DNA of 64,000 nt from IMG/VR virus record IMGVR_UViG_3300031521_000011, positions 62,001 through 126,000 of that record; one strand, written 5' to 3'. Shown here in pieces: positions 40,793-51,209 of this stretch (its first letter is position 1; each line of letters starts with the position of its first letter). Source of the DNA: a virus. The notes beneath the pieces are model-generated. The model was given only the letters and a program-made list of their open reading frames with translations, ran no database searches and had not been told where the DNA came from. Position numbers and translations under genes: made by a program.

Positions 40793-41176
40793 GTGCTCAA
40801 CGCCAAGCAAGGGGTCATTACAGAAAAGCGCTTCAAGGATATGACGTCAATCCAATGGTACTTTCATTACCTTGAAGTATTGCAAGCCAATGAGAAAAAA
40901 GACAAAGCGACTATGGAATATATCGAACTTTTGACTATGTTTGTGAATCCTGAACTGGCAACTAAATGGCGTGAGATGAAGGCGCTCAAAGAAGCCAAGG
41001 AAGAAATTACGCCAGAGTCGTTCCCTGAAGTCTGGGCCAATATTAAATCGCAGATACCCGATATCGTTACAGTCCGATATTTGGATGCCAAGGCAAAAGA
41101 TCTGCTGCCCACATACCAACGTCCAAAGAAGAAGGAATATAAGACTCCTGGTATACAAATCAATAATTCCAAGTAG
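40793..41176 (+). CDS. Tail assembly chaperone, frameshift extension
   Basis: This frame is -1 relative to the 40311 gene and is open all the way from the slippery site. Its only nearby start is a GTG at 40793 with no ribosome binding site, so I expect it to be made mainly as the C-terminal part of a fusion, like lambda gpG-T. The sequence is Lys/Glu-rich and helical (EKRFKDMTSIQWYFHYLE) and ends in a basic tail. The pair lies directly before the tape measure gene. Confidence 0.7.
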   Translation: MLNAKQGVITEKRFKDMTSIQWYFHYLEVLQANEKKDKATMEYIELLTMFVNPELATKWREMKALKEAKEEITPESFPEVWANIKSQIPDIVTVRYLDAKAKDLLPTYQRPKKKEYKTPGIQINNSK

Positions 41177-41195
41177 AGTAATGGTGGTGAGAGTT

Positions 41196-44100
41196 GTGGA
41201 ACAAGGTAATTCGATGGATGGTGCACTGCTCAGTGTACAGCAACAACAGCTCGATGAGTTAAGGAGCATTCGTGCACAGACGGCATCCGGTCCATTTGTC
41301 GCCGGCAGAGAGCAGACATCCTTCTCCCAATACTCGATGAATACCGGGGCGGCGCAGCAACAAGCGTCCGCCCAGGGTTTATTTATGCCGACGCCAAACG
41401 TTGGAGGAATCCCACTCTCTCCATTTACTCAAAATATGGGTAACTCCGCCGCAACATACATGCAGCAGGCAAATTTAAAACAGGCATTATTTAGCTATGA
41501 CCGCAATAGGGTATCCCGAGAGAACAGGGACTTAACCGGTATGCAGGCTGGTCAGAATATTTTTCAGGCTGGCTTGGCCGGGGCTGGTGCACTGGGCGGT
41601 CTCGGAGGAGATGCCCTTGGTACATCTATATTTGGTGGACTGGGATTAGCTGGCGGATTTGCCGGCGGCGCTATCGGCGGTGCTATTGGCGGTGCCGTAT
41701 TCGCATCTGCAGCGCAAGAGATGGGAGTGCAGTCCGGATATAGCAATTACTTGTTTCAGAATTCACAGCGCTTTATTAACCCATACGAATCTACAAATCG
41801 CAGATATGGTATGGGTTTCAATAACGATGAAAGGTCTGGCGCATCGTCATACTTGAGGTCATTATCGACAAGTAGAAATATTAGCGATACCGACATGAGT
41901 GGTATATTGAGCGGTGCAGTTGATCAAAACCTCCTGAAGGATGTTACAAATCTCAAGACATTCAAGGAAAAAATGGCTAAATTAACCGACAGCGTTAAGA
42001 CATCCGCCCTCTTGCTGAATGAAACATATCAGAACGTCACAAAGATGATGGGCGAACTTGAACGCGCGGGTGTATCAACCGGAAATTTCGATTACATGAT
42101 GGGAAAAATGAAGACACTGGGATCATTCACCGGCATGAATACGATGGAGGCCACAAATTCAACTTTGACCGTATCTGGCTCAAAAACCGGTACGGCATGG
42201 AATTCCGAGAGGCAGATCGAGAACTCCGCTTTGGATCTCAGGGTTATGCAGGTACTCAAAAATGGCGCTGATAAGAATCCAAATGGAACTCTTGGATTTA
42301 TAACGAATTTATATAATAATACCGAAGGCAGCACGGACGCAGAAAAACTGAGCAATCTTACAGTAAGGGCAAACCGAACCATGCAGGAAGTCATGGGAAA
42401 TCAAACCTTCCAATCAGCATATTCCGGATTGTTCAATTATAATGATGCCAGTGGTAAGTTTGAGCTTGACCAGAGTGCATATGATAGGTTTACTAGCGGG
42501 AATATGTCATATGCCGACATAATGGGTGAATCATCAAAGAAGATGACTGCATGGAGCGCGGATGGAAAGCATACCGGATTCCAGTGGCAGCAAATGGCTA
42601 ACGATACCTTTATGGATCTTACGGATGTACAGAAAGGAAAACTTCAAGGAACATTCTTTTCCACTGTTGGCCGTGATACGATGTTTGGTGAGACTGACCA
42701 ATCTACAATCATGGCAGGCCTTGGCATAGGCTCAACTGACGCTGATAGGAAATTGTTCACTCAACTTTACGGTACCCTTGGATCTAAAGGCAATATTTAT
42801 CAGAATGAGATGTCTCAAGAGGGATTCAATCAGACTATGCAGGCGAAAATAGATTCTGAATCTGAAGGTCTGTGGCAGTCAATCAAAAAAGTCTTTAACA
42901 CCATGTCTGATAAAATCGGAGATGCGGTTGAGCCTATGCGCAAAAGCATGGAAGAGGCTGGTGTTACATGGAAAGATATTTGGAACGGAACGCATCCAAC
43001 AAATCGCGTACAGTTTCAGGATCCATTAAATTTCACTGACTCAGGCGCTACCGGATCAGCAGAATCGATATCCAAGTCGATGAATGCATATATCTCAGAC
43101 TATCAAAAGTATGGTGGTACGACTAAGGATCTCGAATTGCTTGACCCTAAAGGACAACTCAGTGTGACTGGCGGAGGCGTTGATCAATATGGATCAAAGA
43201 TGACCGGTATCATGAAAATAGAAGATATCGACTATCTTAATAACGTCATGAACTCGAAAGCTAAAAGTACCTTCGAGCAGCATGGTGCCCTTATCCCAGC
43301 GCTTACTGTTGATGATATTGCCGCCTCAATGAATTTAACTTTCAATGAAGGGGACGACAAGCAGTCAATAACTCAAGAGGCGATGCTCCGTAAATATTCA
43401 AAAATGATACAACAGCTTCAGGGCGGAAAGGCCAGTGGCCTCAATGACTATGAGATCGTTGCAGGTAATCAGGCCCTTTCCACTATGTCGGATGCGCTTA
43501 AATGGATGGGCGTTGATGTGGCGCCTGTTAATAATCTAGGATACTCTAAAGAAATGCTTGCAACACTCCAAAATCAATATGGTGGAAAGACCACAGATTA
43601 CTATGGAGCCCTTAAAACACAAGCGGAGAAGTCTGCTAAATTAGATCTTACGAATAATGGATCAGATGCTACACGAAATGCAATAAATAGCCTAACGGCC
43701 GATGTAGCTGCGACAGGAGTAGCTCAAAGTAAAGCTGAATCTGATATTATGGCGGCCATGTCTGGATATTCAGATGCTGATTCGATTGCTGCCAGGGATC
43801 AGATTTCTAAACTTATGGACTCTATTCGCTCCGGAGATTTGGCTCCTGAAGATGCCAGAGCTCAATTTAATGCATTAAAATCATCAGGAAAAGCCAGTAG
43901 TCTTTATAGTGAAGTGTCAGACAAGTTCAACTTAGTAGCAGACAAAGCTATGGCAAAATCTTCAGGTGAAGCAATTCTCAAGACACGTAGTGAGGATAGT
44001 AGCAGGATTCTCGGGGCAATTAAAGCAGGAGGAAGTGTTGCCAGCCTCATTGGTGGAGATGCTGCATATAATAAATTACTGAGTGGTGCTACAGTTTCAA

Positions 44101-44678
44101 CAGATAGAAACCTTGGTGATATAGCAAAGGATACTACTCAGGGTTGGTGGATGCTTGGTGGAGGTCTTGGCTATATTGCTGGAGCAATCTTCAATTCAAA
44201 CACAAAGAAGACCAAAAAACTAAATGAACTGAGTCAAGAGCAGCTTTCTGCTCTCACCGATAAGGACATGAGTGGACTTGGCGGGGAAGATCTTATCGAA
44301 AATCTAAGGAGCGGTCTTCGTAATCAATTTATTGGCAATACTGTTAATCCCACAGCATGGCTACAGGACGATAAAATCAAGGCCCTACTACCAAACGCAA
44401 ATGAGTTATTGAATATTGCTAACGGCGATGGTAATAAAGCCTGGTCCACCTCAGAAATAGATTCACTCGTTTCAAAAATAATGGAAGATATCTCTGCTGG
44501 CGGCGCCGGCAAAGCAGAAGACGAAAAGCAAAAAGTAGACAGTGGATCTGTAAAATCCCAAGATGATGCAATGGTTACTCTTGGACAAGAGCATCAGAAG
44601 GCACTGAGCAAATACATGGATACAGTACGTCAAGAGTTCACTGACATACAGGGACAGATAAGCATACTTTCAAAATAA
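41196..44678 (+). CDS. Tape measure protein
   Basis: The 1,160-residue protein sets tail length. It starts MEQGNSMDGALLSVQQQQLDELRSIR type and contains a Gly/Ala hydrophobic segment (about residues 125-185: GLAGAGALGGLGGDALG, IGGAIGGAVFA). Most of the rest is helical, low in Cys, with a second Gly-rich hydrophobic stretch near 980. Such internal membrane-prone segments are typical of tape measures. I set the start at GTG 41196 behind GGTGGTGAG. ATG 41181 and ATG 41214 are alternatives. It overlaps nothing and lies after the chaperone pair. Confidence 0.8.
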   Translation: MEQGNSMDGALLSVQQQQLDELRSIRAQTASGPFVAGREQTSFSQYSMNTGAAQQQASAQGLFMPTPNVGGIPLSPFTQNMGNSAATYMQQANLKQALFSYDRNRVSRENRDLTGMQAGQNIFQAGLAGAGALGGLGGDALGTSIFGGLGLAGGFAGGAIGGAIGGAVFASAAQEMGVQSGYSNYLFQNSQRFINPYESTNRRYGMGFNNDERSGASSYLRSLSTSRNISDTDMSGILSGAVDQNLLKDVTNLKTFKEKMAKLTDSVKTSALLLNETYQNVTKMMGELERAGVSTGNFDYMMGKMKTLGSFTGMNTMEATNSTLTVSGSKTGTAWNSERQIENSALDLRVMQVLKNGADKNPNGTLGFITNLYNNTEGSTDAEKLSNLTVRANRTMQEVMGNQTFQSAYSGLFNYNDASGKFELDQSAYDRFTSGNMSYADIMGESSKKMTAWSADGKHTGFQWQQMANDTFMDLTDVQKGKLQGTFFSTVGRDTMFGETDQSTIMAGLGIGSTDADRKLFTQLYGTLGSKGNIYQNEMSQEGFNQTMQAKIDSESEGLWQSIKKVFNTMSDKIGDAVEPMRKSMEEAGVTWKDIWNGTHPTNRVQFQDPLNFTDSGATGSAESISKSMNAYISDYQKYGGTTKDLELLDPKGQLSVTGGGVDQYGSKMTGIMKIEDIDYLNNVMNSKAKSTFEQHGALIPALTVDDIAASMNLTFNEGDDKQSITQEAMLRKYSKMIQQLQGGKASGLNDYEIVAGNQALSTMSDALKWMGVDVAPVNNLGYSKEMLATLQNQYGGKTTDYYGALKTQAEKSAKLDLTNNGSDATRNAINSLTADVAATGVAQSKAESDIMAAMSGYSDADSIAARDQISKLMDSIRSGDLAPEDARAQFNALKSSGKASSLYSEVSDKFNLVADKAMAKSSGEAILKTRSEDSSRILGAIKAGGSVASLIGGDAAYNKLLSGATVSTDRNLGDIAKDTTQGWWMLGGGLGYIAGAIFNSNTKKTKKLNELSQEQLSALTDKDMSGLGGEDLIENLRSGLRNQFIGNTVNPTAWLQDDKIKALLPNANELLNIANGDGNKAWSTSEIDSLVSKIMEDISAGGAGKAEDEKQKVDSGSVKSQDDAMVTLGQEHQKALSKYMDTVRQEFTDIQGQISILSK

Positions 44679-44694
44679 GCCGAGGTGATATAAT

Positions 44695-45027
44695 ATGACA
44701 CCGGAAAGAATAATGGTCAGTCTCGCTAAATTATCAGCAGAATCCGAATCTTACAATGATGAGATACAGGGTCTGCTGAATTCAGCATACGCAAATACTA
44801 ATCGGAATACTATTTCAGATCCAGTTTCCGGAGCAAAGGTGTTGTCGGAAGAGTACATCTTTACAGTATCAAATCAGGATTTCCTAAACAATATTGATAG
44901 AATAGAGTATCTGCAGTCGAAAGTACTGGAAAACTGTGCCACAGTGAAGCAGCTAATTGCTTCACTGTCAGTAACACAGTTTACGCCGGTTCAGGCTGCC
45001 GCACTATATACTTCAATCGGCGCATAG
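44695..45027 (+). CDS. Small tail protein, 110 aa
   Basis: GAGGTG precedes ATG 44695. It is a helical 110-residue protein (ERIMVSLAKLSAESESYND; NIDRIEYLQSKVLENCATVKQLI) between tape measure and baseplate hub. No family recognised; a tail-tip or adaptor role is likely from position. Confidence 0.65.
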   Translation: MTPERIMVSLAKLSAESESYNDEIQGLLNSAYANTNRNTISDPVSGAKVLSEEYIFTVSNQDFLNNIDRIEYLQSKVLENCATVKQLIASLSVTQFTPVQAAALYTSIGA

Positions 45028-45041
45028 CATGGAGGTATGAC

Positions 45042-46964
45042 ATGATTTCCTATACAACGGATGTTGATGGAGCTAAATTAGAAGCCAGAATCGTAAACGG
45101 AGAACTTATAATCGTGCAAATGCTCGGATCGGTTGAAACTCCATTCACGAACCCAAATGCATATGCAATGATAACACCTATACCAGGATGTTCGACCTTG
45201 ACATGGGGTGATTTTGCAAGCCCGGCATGTATCAAGGGATGTCTCAAGACACCCGTTTCCACAAACGCCGGCATTCGGGCCAATATAACAATATTGGCTC
45301 AATCGATTGAGGCTCTCGGTAAGAAGTTGGGAGCTACTCCAGTTATTGTTCTTGGGTGGATTACTACTGCTCATTCAAAGCACATATCATCTGATAGCGC
45401 CCAGCTGAATGATCACTTTAATGGTCTGGCTGCGGATGTGAGATTTCTTGATTCAACCGGTAAAGATGTTGATATTAGGATGTTTTATGGTGCAGCCGTA
45501 ACAATAGGTCACTACGACACCTCATCTATAGTGCCAAGTGAACCAGGTACTTTCGTAAGGCCATTCTCGGCAATACTAATTCAGTCATCATTTGTGCATT
45601 TGTCAATAAGCAGCACGGCATCAAGTCAAGCTCCAGTTGCACCTCAATACAAAGGGAGCTTTGCATCCGATTGGGCTGAAGCCATTAACGGTAAATTACT
45701 CTCCGTACCATCTGGAGTGGCAATCCCGACTTCTACAAATGCTAATGTCTCGAAGTTGGATACCCTTGGTAGATTTGGAACATTGGGTGATATTTCAAAA
45801 TATCTCAAGGTAGATGCTGCAACGTTGTATTATATGAATTTCGGACATGCTTGCCCCATAGATACTGATCCAGCTACAGTGTCTGCAGTGCCTCTAACAT
45901 CTGTTTATTATCCGAATACACCAGCCAATGCGTTCTTGCTTGGTGCAGAGACTCACCAGGCTCTTGCAGCAAACAGTGATACTATAAAGGGTGGAATTAT
46001 CGCAGAGTATGCTGCTTCAAAAAGCGCCATGATGGTCATAAGTAGTGATATGGATAAATATGTTGCAGATGGCATGACATTGGCACAAGCAGCAAATGCA
46101 GAGGCTATAGCTGAAGTTTCTTCATTGAAAGGAACAGATGATAGCTATAAATCCGCAAGGACATATGTTCGCACACATGCACTGAAGTCTGTACCATATG
46201 AGCGTGCCTGTTTGGTTGTGACTACCCAAACAAAAACTACATACATAGATTTTGTGCTTAATCCAAACTCGCTCAATATTGGATACTCCAATGTCGTTAC
46301 CCCACAAAAGACTAGCGCTGGTTGGTTTCTGTCAAGACAAGGAGGAAATCTTATCAGCATCTCATTTACCGGAAATCTATTTGATGCAGTGAATATTGAA
46401 GAAAAGCATCTATTCTTAGAGGCGTACAAGCAAAATTGTGTTGACCAGAAAACAATGAGCGACGAGTATGTAAACGAATCTATTGTATATCTGTATATCG
46501 AAGGCGTGAAGTATACAGGATATGTTAGTTCCATAAATCTAGTGAAATCTACACAGCAGCAGGTTACCTATTCCTATTCTCTTTCCTTTATCGGTGTAGA
46601 TGACACATATATGCAGTATAAAATGAAAAATGGAGATTCTACTTCTAGTGATTCTTACTTTACTGGGGATAAGAATACAGATGATGATACTGATCCGTCG
46701 CCATCTGGACATTCCACGGGGGATGTAATTATCAATCCGCCTCCGCCGTCCCATAATCCAGATCCTGTAGTTAAATTCAAAACAGCCAAGGTTACAGCTT
46801 CTTCGCTAAATGTGAGATCTGGTCCCGGGACGAATTATAAAGTCGTAAGTAGCAAGCGCAAAAATGACTCAATAACCATATACGGCACAAAAAAGCCGTG
46901 GCTTAAGATTGACAAAACAAAGAATTTGTGGCTACATGGTTCCTATACGACTTATAAATTCTGA
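45042..46964 (+). CDS. Baseplate protein with M15-type peptidase and SH3b domains
   Basis: ATG 45042 follows GGAGG. Residues about 85-190 match zinc D,D-carboxypeptidase-like (M15) enzymes: ITTAHSKHISSDSAQLND, then DHFNGLAADVRF with zinc ligands H125 and D132, and FVHLSIS with H186. A LysM-like piece (about 230-275) and a tail-hub domain (about 400-540: NPNSLNIGYSN, FTGNLFDAVNIEEKH) follow. After a Pro/Asp linker comes a C-terminal SH3b domain (about 585-640, LNVRSGPGTNYKVV). It would cut and bind peptidoglycan during DNA injection. Confidence 0.78.
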   Translation: MISYTTDVDGAKLEARIVNGELIIVQMLGSVETPFTNPNAYAMITPIPGCSTLTWGDFASPACIKGCLKTPVSTNAGIRANITILAQSIEALGKKLGATPVIVLGWITTAHSKHISSDSAQLNDHFNGLAADVRFLDSTGKDVDIRMFYGAAVTIGHYDTSSIVPSEPGTFVRPFSAILIQSSFVHLSISSTASSQAPVAPQYKGSFASDWAEAINGKLLSVPSGVAIPTSTNANVSKLDTLGRFGTLGDISKYLKVDAATLYYMNFGHACPIDTDPATVSAVPLTSVYYPNTPANAFLLGAETHQALAANSDTIKGGIIAEYAASKSAMMVISSDMDKYVADGMTLAQAANAEAIAEVSSLKGTDDSYKSARTYVRTHALKSVPYERACLVVTTQTKTTYIDFVLNPNSLNIGYSNVVTPQKTSAGWFLSRQGGNLISISFTGNLFDAVNIEEKHLFLEAYKQNCVDQKTMSDEYVNESIVYLYIEGVKYTGYVSSINLVKSTQQQVTYSYSLSFIGVDDTYMQYKMKNGDSTSSDSYFTGDKNTDDDTDPSPSGHSTGDVIINPPPPSHNPDPVVKFKTAKVTASSLNVRSGPGTNYKVVSSKRKNDSITIYGTKKPWLKIDKTKNLWLHGSYTTYKF

Positions 46965-46978
46965 TAGGAGATTTGTCA

Positions 46979-49900
46979 ATGAGAACCATCGAGGCAATTC
47001 CTGGATACTTAATCTTCTTTGACGATATTAGGGTGGACCAGTTCGTTAAAAGCTTCAGTGTGAATTTATCTACTGATGGCGCAATGGGACAGGCCAGTTT
47101 TGATATGCTCTATTTGCCAGATCTAGCGTCGCAAGATTTTCGCGGTGTGGATGATGAGCTTTATAAAGTAATTGACACCATAGACAATATGACAAATGCG
47201 AAGGTGTTTATTAAAAATATCTTTTCAAACAAATATATGCAAGTATTTGACGGCAATATAAAGGGAAAGTCAGTAACTCGGTCACCGAATGGAAACACAT
47301 TGGTGTATAGCGCCATTGACTACATGGGGTGGCTTAATCGTACAATCGTTCCACTCCAAATACCAGTGGCGCAGAGAAAATTCAACCTGGATACTCTGCG
47401 TTGGAACGCAAATGGTGTGGACATCAATAAGGTGTGGTTGATGTCTAATGATGCAACTCTTGGATTTAAGGGCAAGAATGTTAAGCAGATGATGGCGATT
47501 ATCTCCAATCAGGCTCTTGCCAGCAACAAACTTTATTCACAAGACGGAAGTGTTGCGGTATGGGATAATGCCATTGGCCGTATTGATATAATGGGTGATA
47601 TTGATGCGCGTTGGCGCAATCCTGGCATTTTGGATTTCGTTATTAATCCACAACTTCAGAGCGTTCAGTCTTTCTATGTTTTTGCCAACGACCTGGTAAG
47701 CAAATTAATGTTTGAATTCTATCAGGATCGAGATGGAAAAATTCGCATCAAGCCTCCATTCTGGAATCAGCCAGTAATGAAAAGCCATATCATAGATGCC
47801 TCCATGATATTTGAAATATCTGAAAGATGTGATTGGACTCAGGGCAAAACCAGGGTCATTACCACCGGTGGAATTGAGGACATATATACTACAACAGGAA
47901 ATGTTGCCGCTCAAACAATCGTTACTCCAATCAATGTGTATGTTGGCGGAGGTTTTGGTGGTAAGGCATACACTATGTCTAATGTATTTCAGGAAAATCT
48001 GTTTTCAACAGATGGTGGTACTAAGGTTATAGATGGCGGTGGAGATTCTGTTTTCAAGAGTGTCAAGGAAAGCTTTTCATCATTAACCCTTGGTGCGCGA
48101 GCTCATGTTCAAAGGCTTGCGCTCTATAGTCGCGGAAAAATATTGAGCAGCGCTAAAATCGTTGATAATGGATATGCTGCCATCAAGAATAGCCCAACCG
48201 CAGGTCAGACAAAAAAATGGTCTGACATAAATAGTATATGGTTCTCAGATGGCGGAGTCGATACTGGAGCCAATGGACAATATTCAAAGAATATTGTCGA
48301 TACATTTAACTCCATGAAGTTAATTTCGTATATAGCTGGACAAACCGGGCCTTATGACTCAGTCGATACAACTCCATCCGGATATGATGTTGAAATTATT
48401 CCAGCCTCCGGAGACTTTACTAGCAATGGTGCGACTACACAGCAGATCGTTCAATATATTAGAAATAAGACTAATGGATTTGAGTCCATTAGTCTACCTC
48501 GTGTTGATGGAAAGAATCCGTGGTCCACCAAAGAGGCATTTGTGACGGATTTTGTTTCACAGTATATAATTGAGGCTATAGCGGAAAAAATGACACCGGG
48601 ACTCGTTATCGCCCAGGCTCTCGTATCCACCATGACCTTAACGAGTATCGATGTAACGGGTGGTCTTAAGATTATGGGAGACAGCAAGGTTGGTAGTCAA
48701 CCAGAGAGAAAGCTTATCGATGGCGATATGAACTTTGCTTTCCTATATTATATAGTAGAAAATAAAACCGGGGATACTGGCGATACTGGCGATACTGGCA
48801 ATACTGGCGATACCGGAAATACAACCCCAAACAACACCAATAAAGATGTATTCACAAGCGACGGTAGCCCGAGTTCCGCCGGAGCAATGCTTGGAGCTAT
48901 AATAAAATCAAGAGTTGGTGGCGGATATGTATATGCGACAGGATATAATGCAGTCAAGGGTAGAGCTGGAACAATTTGTACTGAATCAGTTATCCAGACG
49001 GCTGCACATAATCATCCCGTGGCATTTGCTGAAGTAATAAAGAAAGGAAAATGGAAAGGCAAGACGATCTTAGAGGTTGCTAGACAGTGGCTTGGATATG
49101 AAACATGGGATTGTTCTGGCTTGGTTACATGGGCTTGCGTACAGATTGGTATACCCAGATCACTCGTTGGGAATTGCAATGCCATATTCCACGTAAATGG
49201 AAAGCATCCTGGTGTTTTAAAAATAATGAAGAATGCCGGTATGGGTGGGCGTATTTCAAATACTGAGCCCGTACAGGTGGGAGACTTACTGTTCTGTCTT
49301 AGTTCTAGTAGTGAATCTCACCACATTGGTATGGTTTCAGATATACAAGGATCCGTTAAATATGTTACTGAGGCATCCAGTACTACGTCCGGAGTTGTTC
49401 ATGGTCCAATGAAGTCTACAAAATGGAGGGTATGGGCCAGATGGGACTTTACCCATACTGCAATGCGTGGCGATGCTGGAAGAGCGTATGCCCCCCCAAC
49501 CAGGCTTGAAATTCCCGCGCTTACAAAGGGCGGTAAAACTGGTACTGGCAATTCGACAGATATAGGTGATACTGGAGATACTGGAGATACAACTCCTGAT
49601 GAAGAAGATGTTAGCAATGTTGCCAATCTCAGTCAATTATTGAAGTGTTCACAAGAAGAACTTCGATATGGCGCTAACGTACTTGAGGTATCTCAGCCGC
49701 TTATTCGGTTCAGTACAATGAATGCTACAGCAGTCAGTGTACAGGGAGCAGATAGTAAATCCATGAGTGCGCTTGCTGCGTATAGTAGGTTTATGTATTT
49801 TTTATCAAATTCAATGACGAGAACTGCATCAGTTAGTATGATTGGTGCTCCATGGTTGCGCCCTGGGTTTAATGCCTGGGTGGATCCAACTCATACTGAT

Positions 49901-51205
49901 AAAATCTATTACATAAATACTGTTTCTCATAGTGGAAACCCACACAGCGGAGTGACAACATCACTCGGCTTAGTAATGGGCAGAACGAGAAATGATTTCG
50001 TTAGCGATAATGCCGATGTGTTTGGGCGTTTGTCTAAGGATAAAACCGACATTGTATTTGTTAATGAAATTTCTAAAACCGCATCAGAATTCGGCCCTGT
50101 TATAGACTCGGCTGCTGCATTCGAGTCTGTAAGGAAAAATCTGGTATCATTTCACAAGGGTGATTCTGCTGTTATAAAGGCGGATAGATGCTCAATCGCA
50201 TCTTTATACATCAATGATAATAATGACTCGACTATCGATAACCAGAACACCAATGGTTACGTTGCCGATATAAGAGGAGTATCTGGAACATTGGAATCTG
50301 GAGATTATTACATTCCGGACTTTACGTCATTAAAGAGGGGCAACTCGGGTGCGTCCGTGAAGTGGGTGCAAGAGGTTCTATCGAAAACAGGATATGATAT
50401 TGGAACCATTGATGGGGTGTTCGATGAGCAGTTAGAGAAGGCAGTAAAAAGTTTCCAGAAAACATTCTCCGTAGGCACATATACTGGAATCGTTGATACA
50501 AAAACAAAAAATGCCCTACTTGGACAGTTGGCTACATACGCTATGCTCGCATTTCCTGAACTTGGAAATGTTTATAATGTTTTCTCTAAAGACTTAAAAC
50601 TTGGCGATTATCTTATTGCCGTAACAACTCTGTGCAGAATAATCAATAGGTATTTCTATAATCTATGGGGCGGCGCCAGTGAAGAAGACTCTAGTTGGCC
50701 AGATCCAGATCCCAAATACCCAAGTGCGAGACTGCCATTACCAATGCCTGATGTACCAAATCCTAATGGCCCACCAAATTCAAAGACAGGCGAAGTACCA
50801 AGTGTTTTTGATGCTATAGTAGGAGATACCTTGAGTCATTATATTCAAGATTTCTTCCTAAATATTCCAATAACAGGGAAACTTGATTATAAAACAAGGG
50901 CCGCTATGTTGGTGGCTATATGTTATATTGGAAATCTCGATATAAGCCGCAGGATATCAAATGAAACCGTAGATCCCAATGTGGCACCTGAGAAGATATC
51001 GGTTCCTACCGGCGCAAAGGTTACGGCAGCATACCTCGGCGGCATGCATTCCCTGGATGATATCCAGAAGACATTGACGGCAATCTATAAGCAATCAGGC
51101 ATGGGTAAGGTTATTAAGGATCGAGGTACCATTATTCGCGCCGGTTTAAGCCTCTGCAAGAAGAATGCATACAAGTATTACATCATGTCATTGAAGGGAG
51201 GATAA
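46979..51205 (+). CDS. Baseplate hub with NlpC/P60 peptidase and peptidoglycan-binding domains
   Basis: The 1,408-residue protein starts at ATG 46979, behind TAGGAGA. The N-terminal half looks like a tail hub (IPGYLIFFDDIRVDQF). An NlpC/P60 peptidase sits in the middle: C712 in WDCSGL, then GDLLFC and H782 in HHIGMV. It is flanked by Thr-Gly-Asp repeat linkers (GDTGDTGDTGNTGDTGN around 595; GDTGDTGDTTP around 863). A peptidoglycan-binding domain follows (about 1115-1185, LKRGNSGASVKWVQEVL and IDGVFDEQLEKAVKSFQ). It likely punctures the Gram-positive cell wall together with the M15 protein upstream. Confidence 0.82.
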   Translation: MRTIEAIPGYLIFFDDIRVDQFVKSFSVNLSTDGAMGQASFDMLYLPDLASQDFRGVDDELYKVIDTIDNMTNAKVFIKNIFSNKYMQVFDGNIKGKSVTRSPNGNTLVYSAIDYMGWLNRTIVPLQIPVAQRKFNLDTLRWNANGVDINKVWLMSNDATLGFKGKNVKQMMAIISNQALASNKLYSQDGSVAVWDNAIGRIDIMGDIDARWRNPGILDFVINPQLQSVQSFYVFANDLVSKLMFEFYQDRDGKIRIKPPFWNQPVMKSHIIDASMIFEISERCDWTQGKTRVITTGGIEDIYTTTGNVAAQTIVTPINVYVGGGFGGKAYTMSNVFQENLFSTDGGTKVIDGGGDSVFKSVKESFSSLTLGARAHVQRLALYSRGKILSSAKIVDNGYAAIKNSPTAGQTKKWSDINSIWFSDGGVDTGANGQYSKNIVDTFNSMKLISYIAGQTGPYDSVDTTPSGYDVEIIPASGDFTSNGATTQQIVQYIRNKTNGFESISLPRVDGKNPWSTKEAFVTDFVSQYIIEAIAEKMTPGLVIAQALVSTMTLTSIDVTGGLKIMGDSKVGSQPERKLIDGDMNFAFLYYIVENKTGDTGDTGDTGNTGDTGNTTPNNTNKDVFTSDGSPSSAGAMLGAIIKSRVGGGYVYATGYNAVKGRAGTICTESVIQTAAHNHPVAFAEVIKKGKWKGKTILEVARQWLGYETWDCSGLVTWACVQIGIPRSLVGNCNAIFHVNGKHPGVLKIMKNAGMGGRISNTEPVQVGDLLFCLSSSSESHHIGMVSDIQGSVKYVTEASSTTSGVVHGPMKSTKWRVWARWDFTHTAMRGDAGRAYAPPTRLEIPALTKGGKTGTGNSTDIGDTGDTGDTTPDEEDVSNVANLSQLLKCSQEELRYGANVLEVSQPLIRFSTMNATAVSVQGADSKSMSALAAYSRFMYFLSNSMTRTASVSMIGAPWLRPGFNAWVDPTHTDKIYYINTVSHSGNPHSGVTTSLGLVMGRTRNDFVSDNADVFGRLSKDKTDIVFVNEISKTASEFGPVIDSAAAFESVRKNLVSFHKGDSAVIKADRCSIASLYINDNNDSTIDNQNTNGYVADIRGVSGTLESGDYYIPDFTSLKRGNSGASVKWVQEVLSKTGYDIGTIDGVFDEQLEKAVKSFQKTFSVGTYTGIVDTKTKNALLGQLATYAMLAFPELGNVYNVFSKDLKLGDYLIAVTTLCRIINRYFYNLWGGASEEDSSWPDPDPKYPSARLPLPMPDVPNPNGPPNSKTGEVPSVFDAIVGDTLSHYIQDFFLNIPITGKLDYKTRAAMLVAICYIGNLDISRRISNETVDPNVAPEKISVPTGAKVTAAYLGGMHSLDDIQKTLTAIYKQSGMGKVIKDRGTIIRAGLSLCKKNAYKYYIMSLKGG

Positions 51206-51209
51206 ATTA

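Noticed and set aside
40793-41176. Independent gene started by GTG 40793
   Set aside because: It has no ribosome binding site, and the -1 frame is open from a slippery site. A frameshift fusion explains it better, although the frame is listed.
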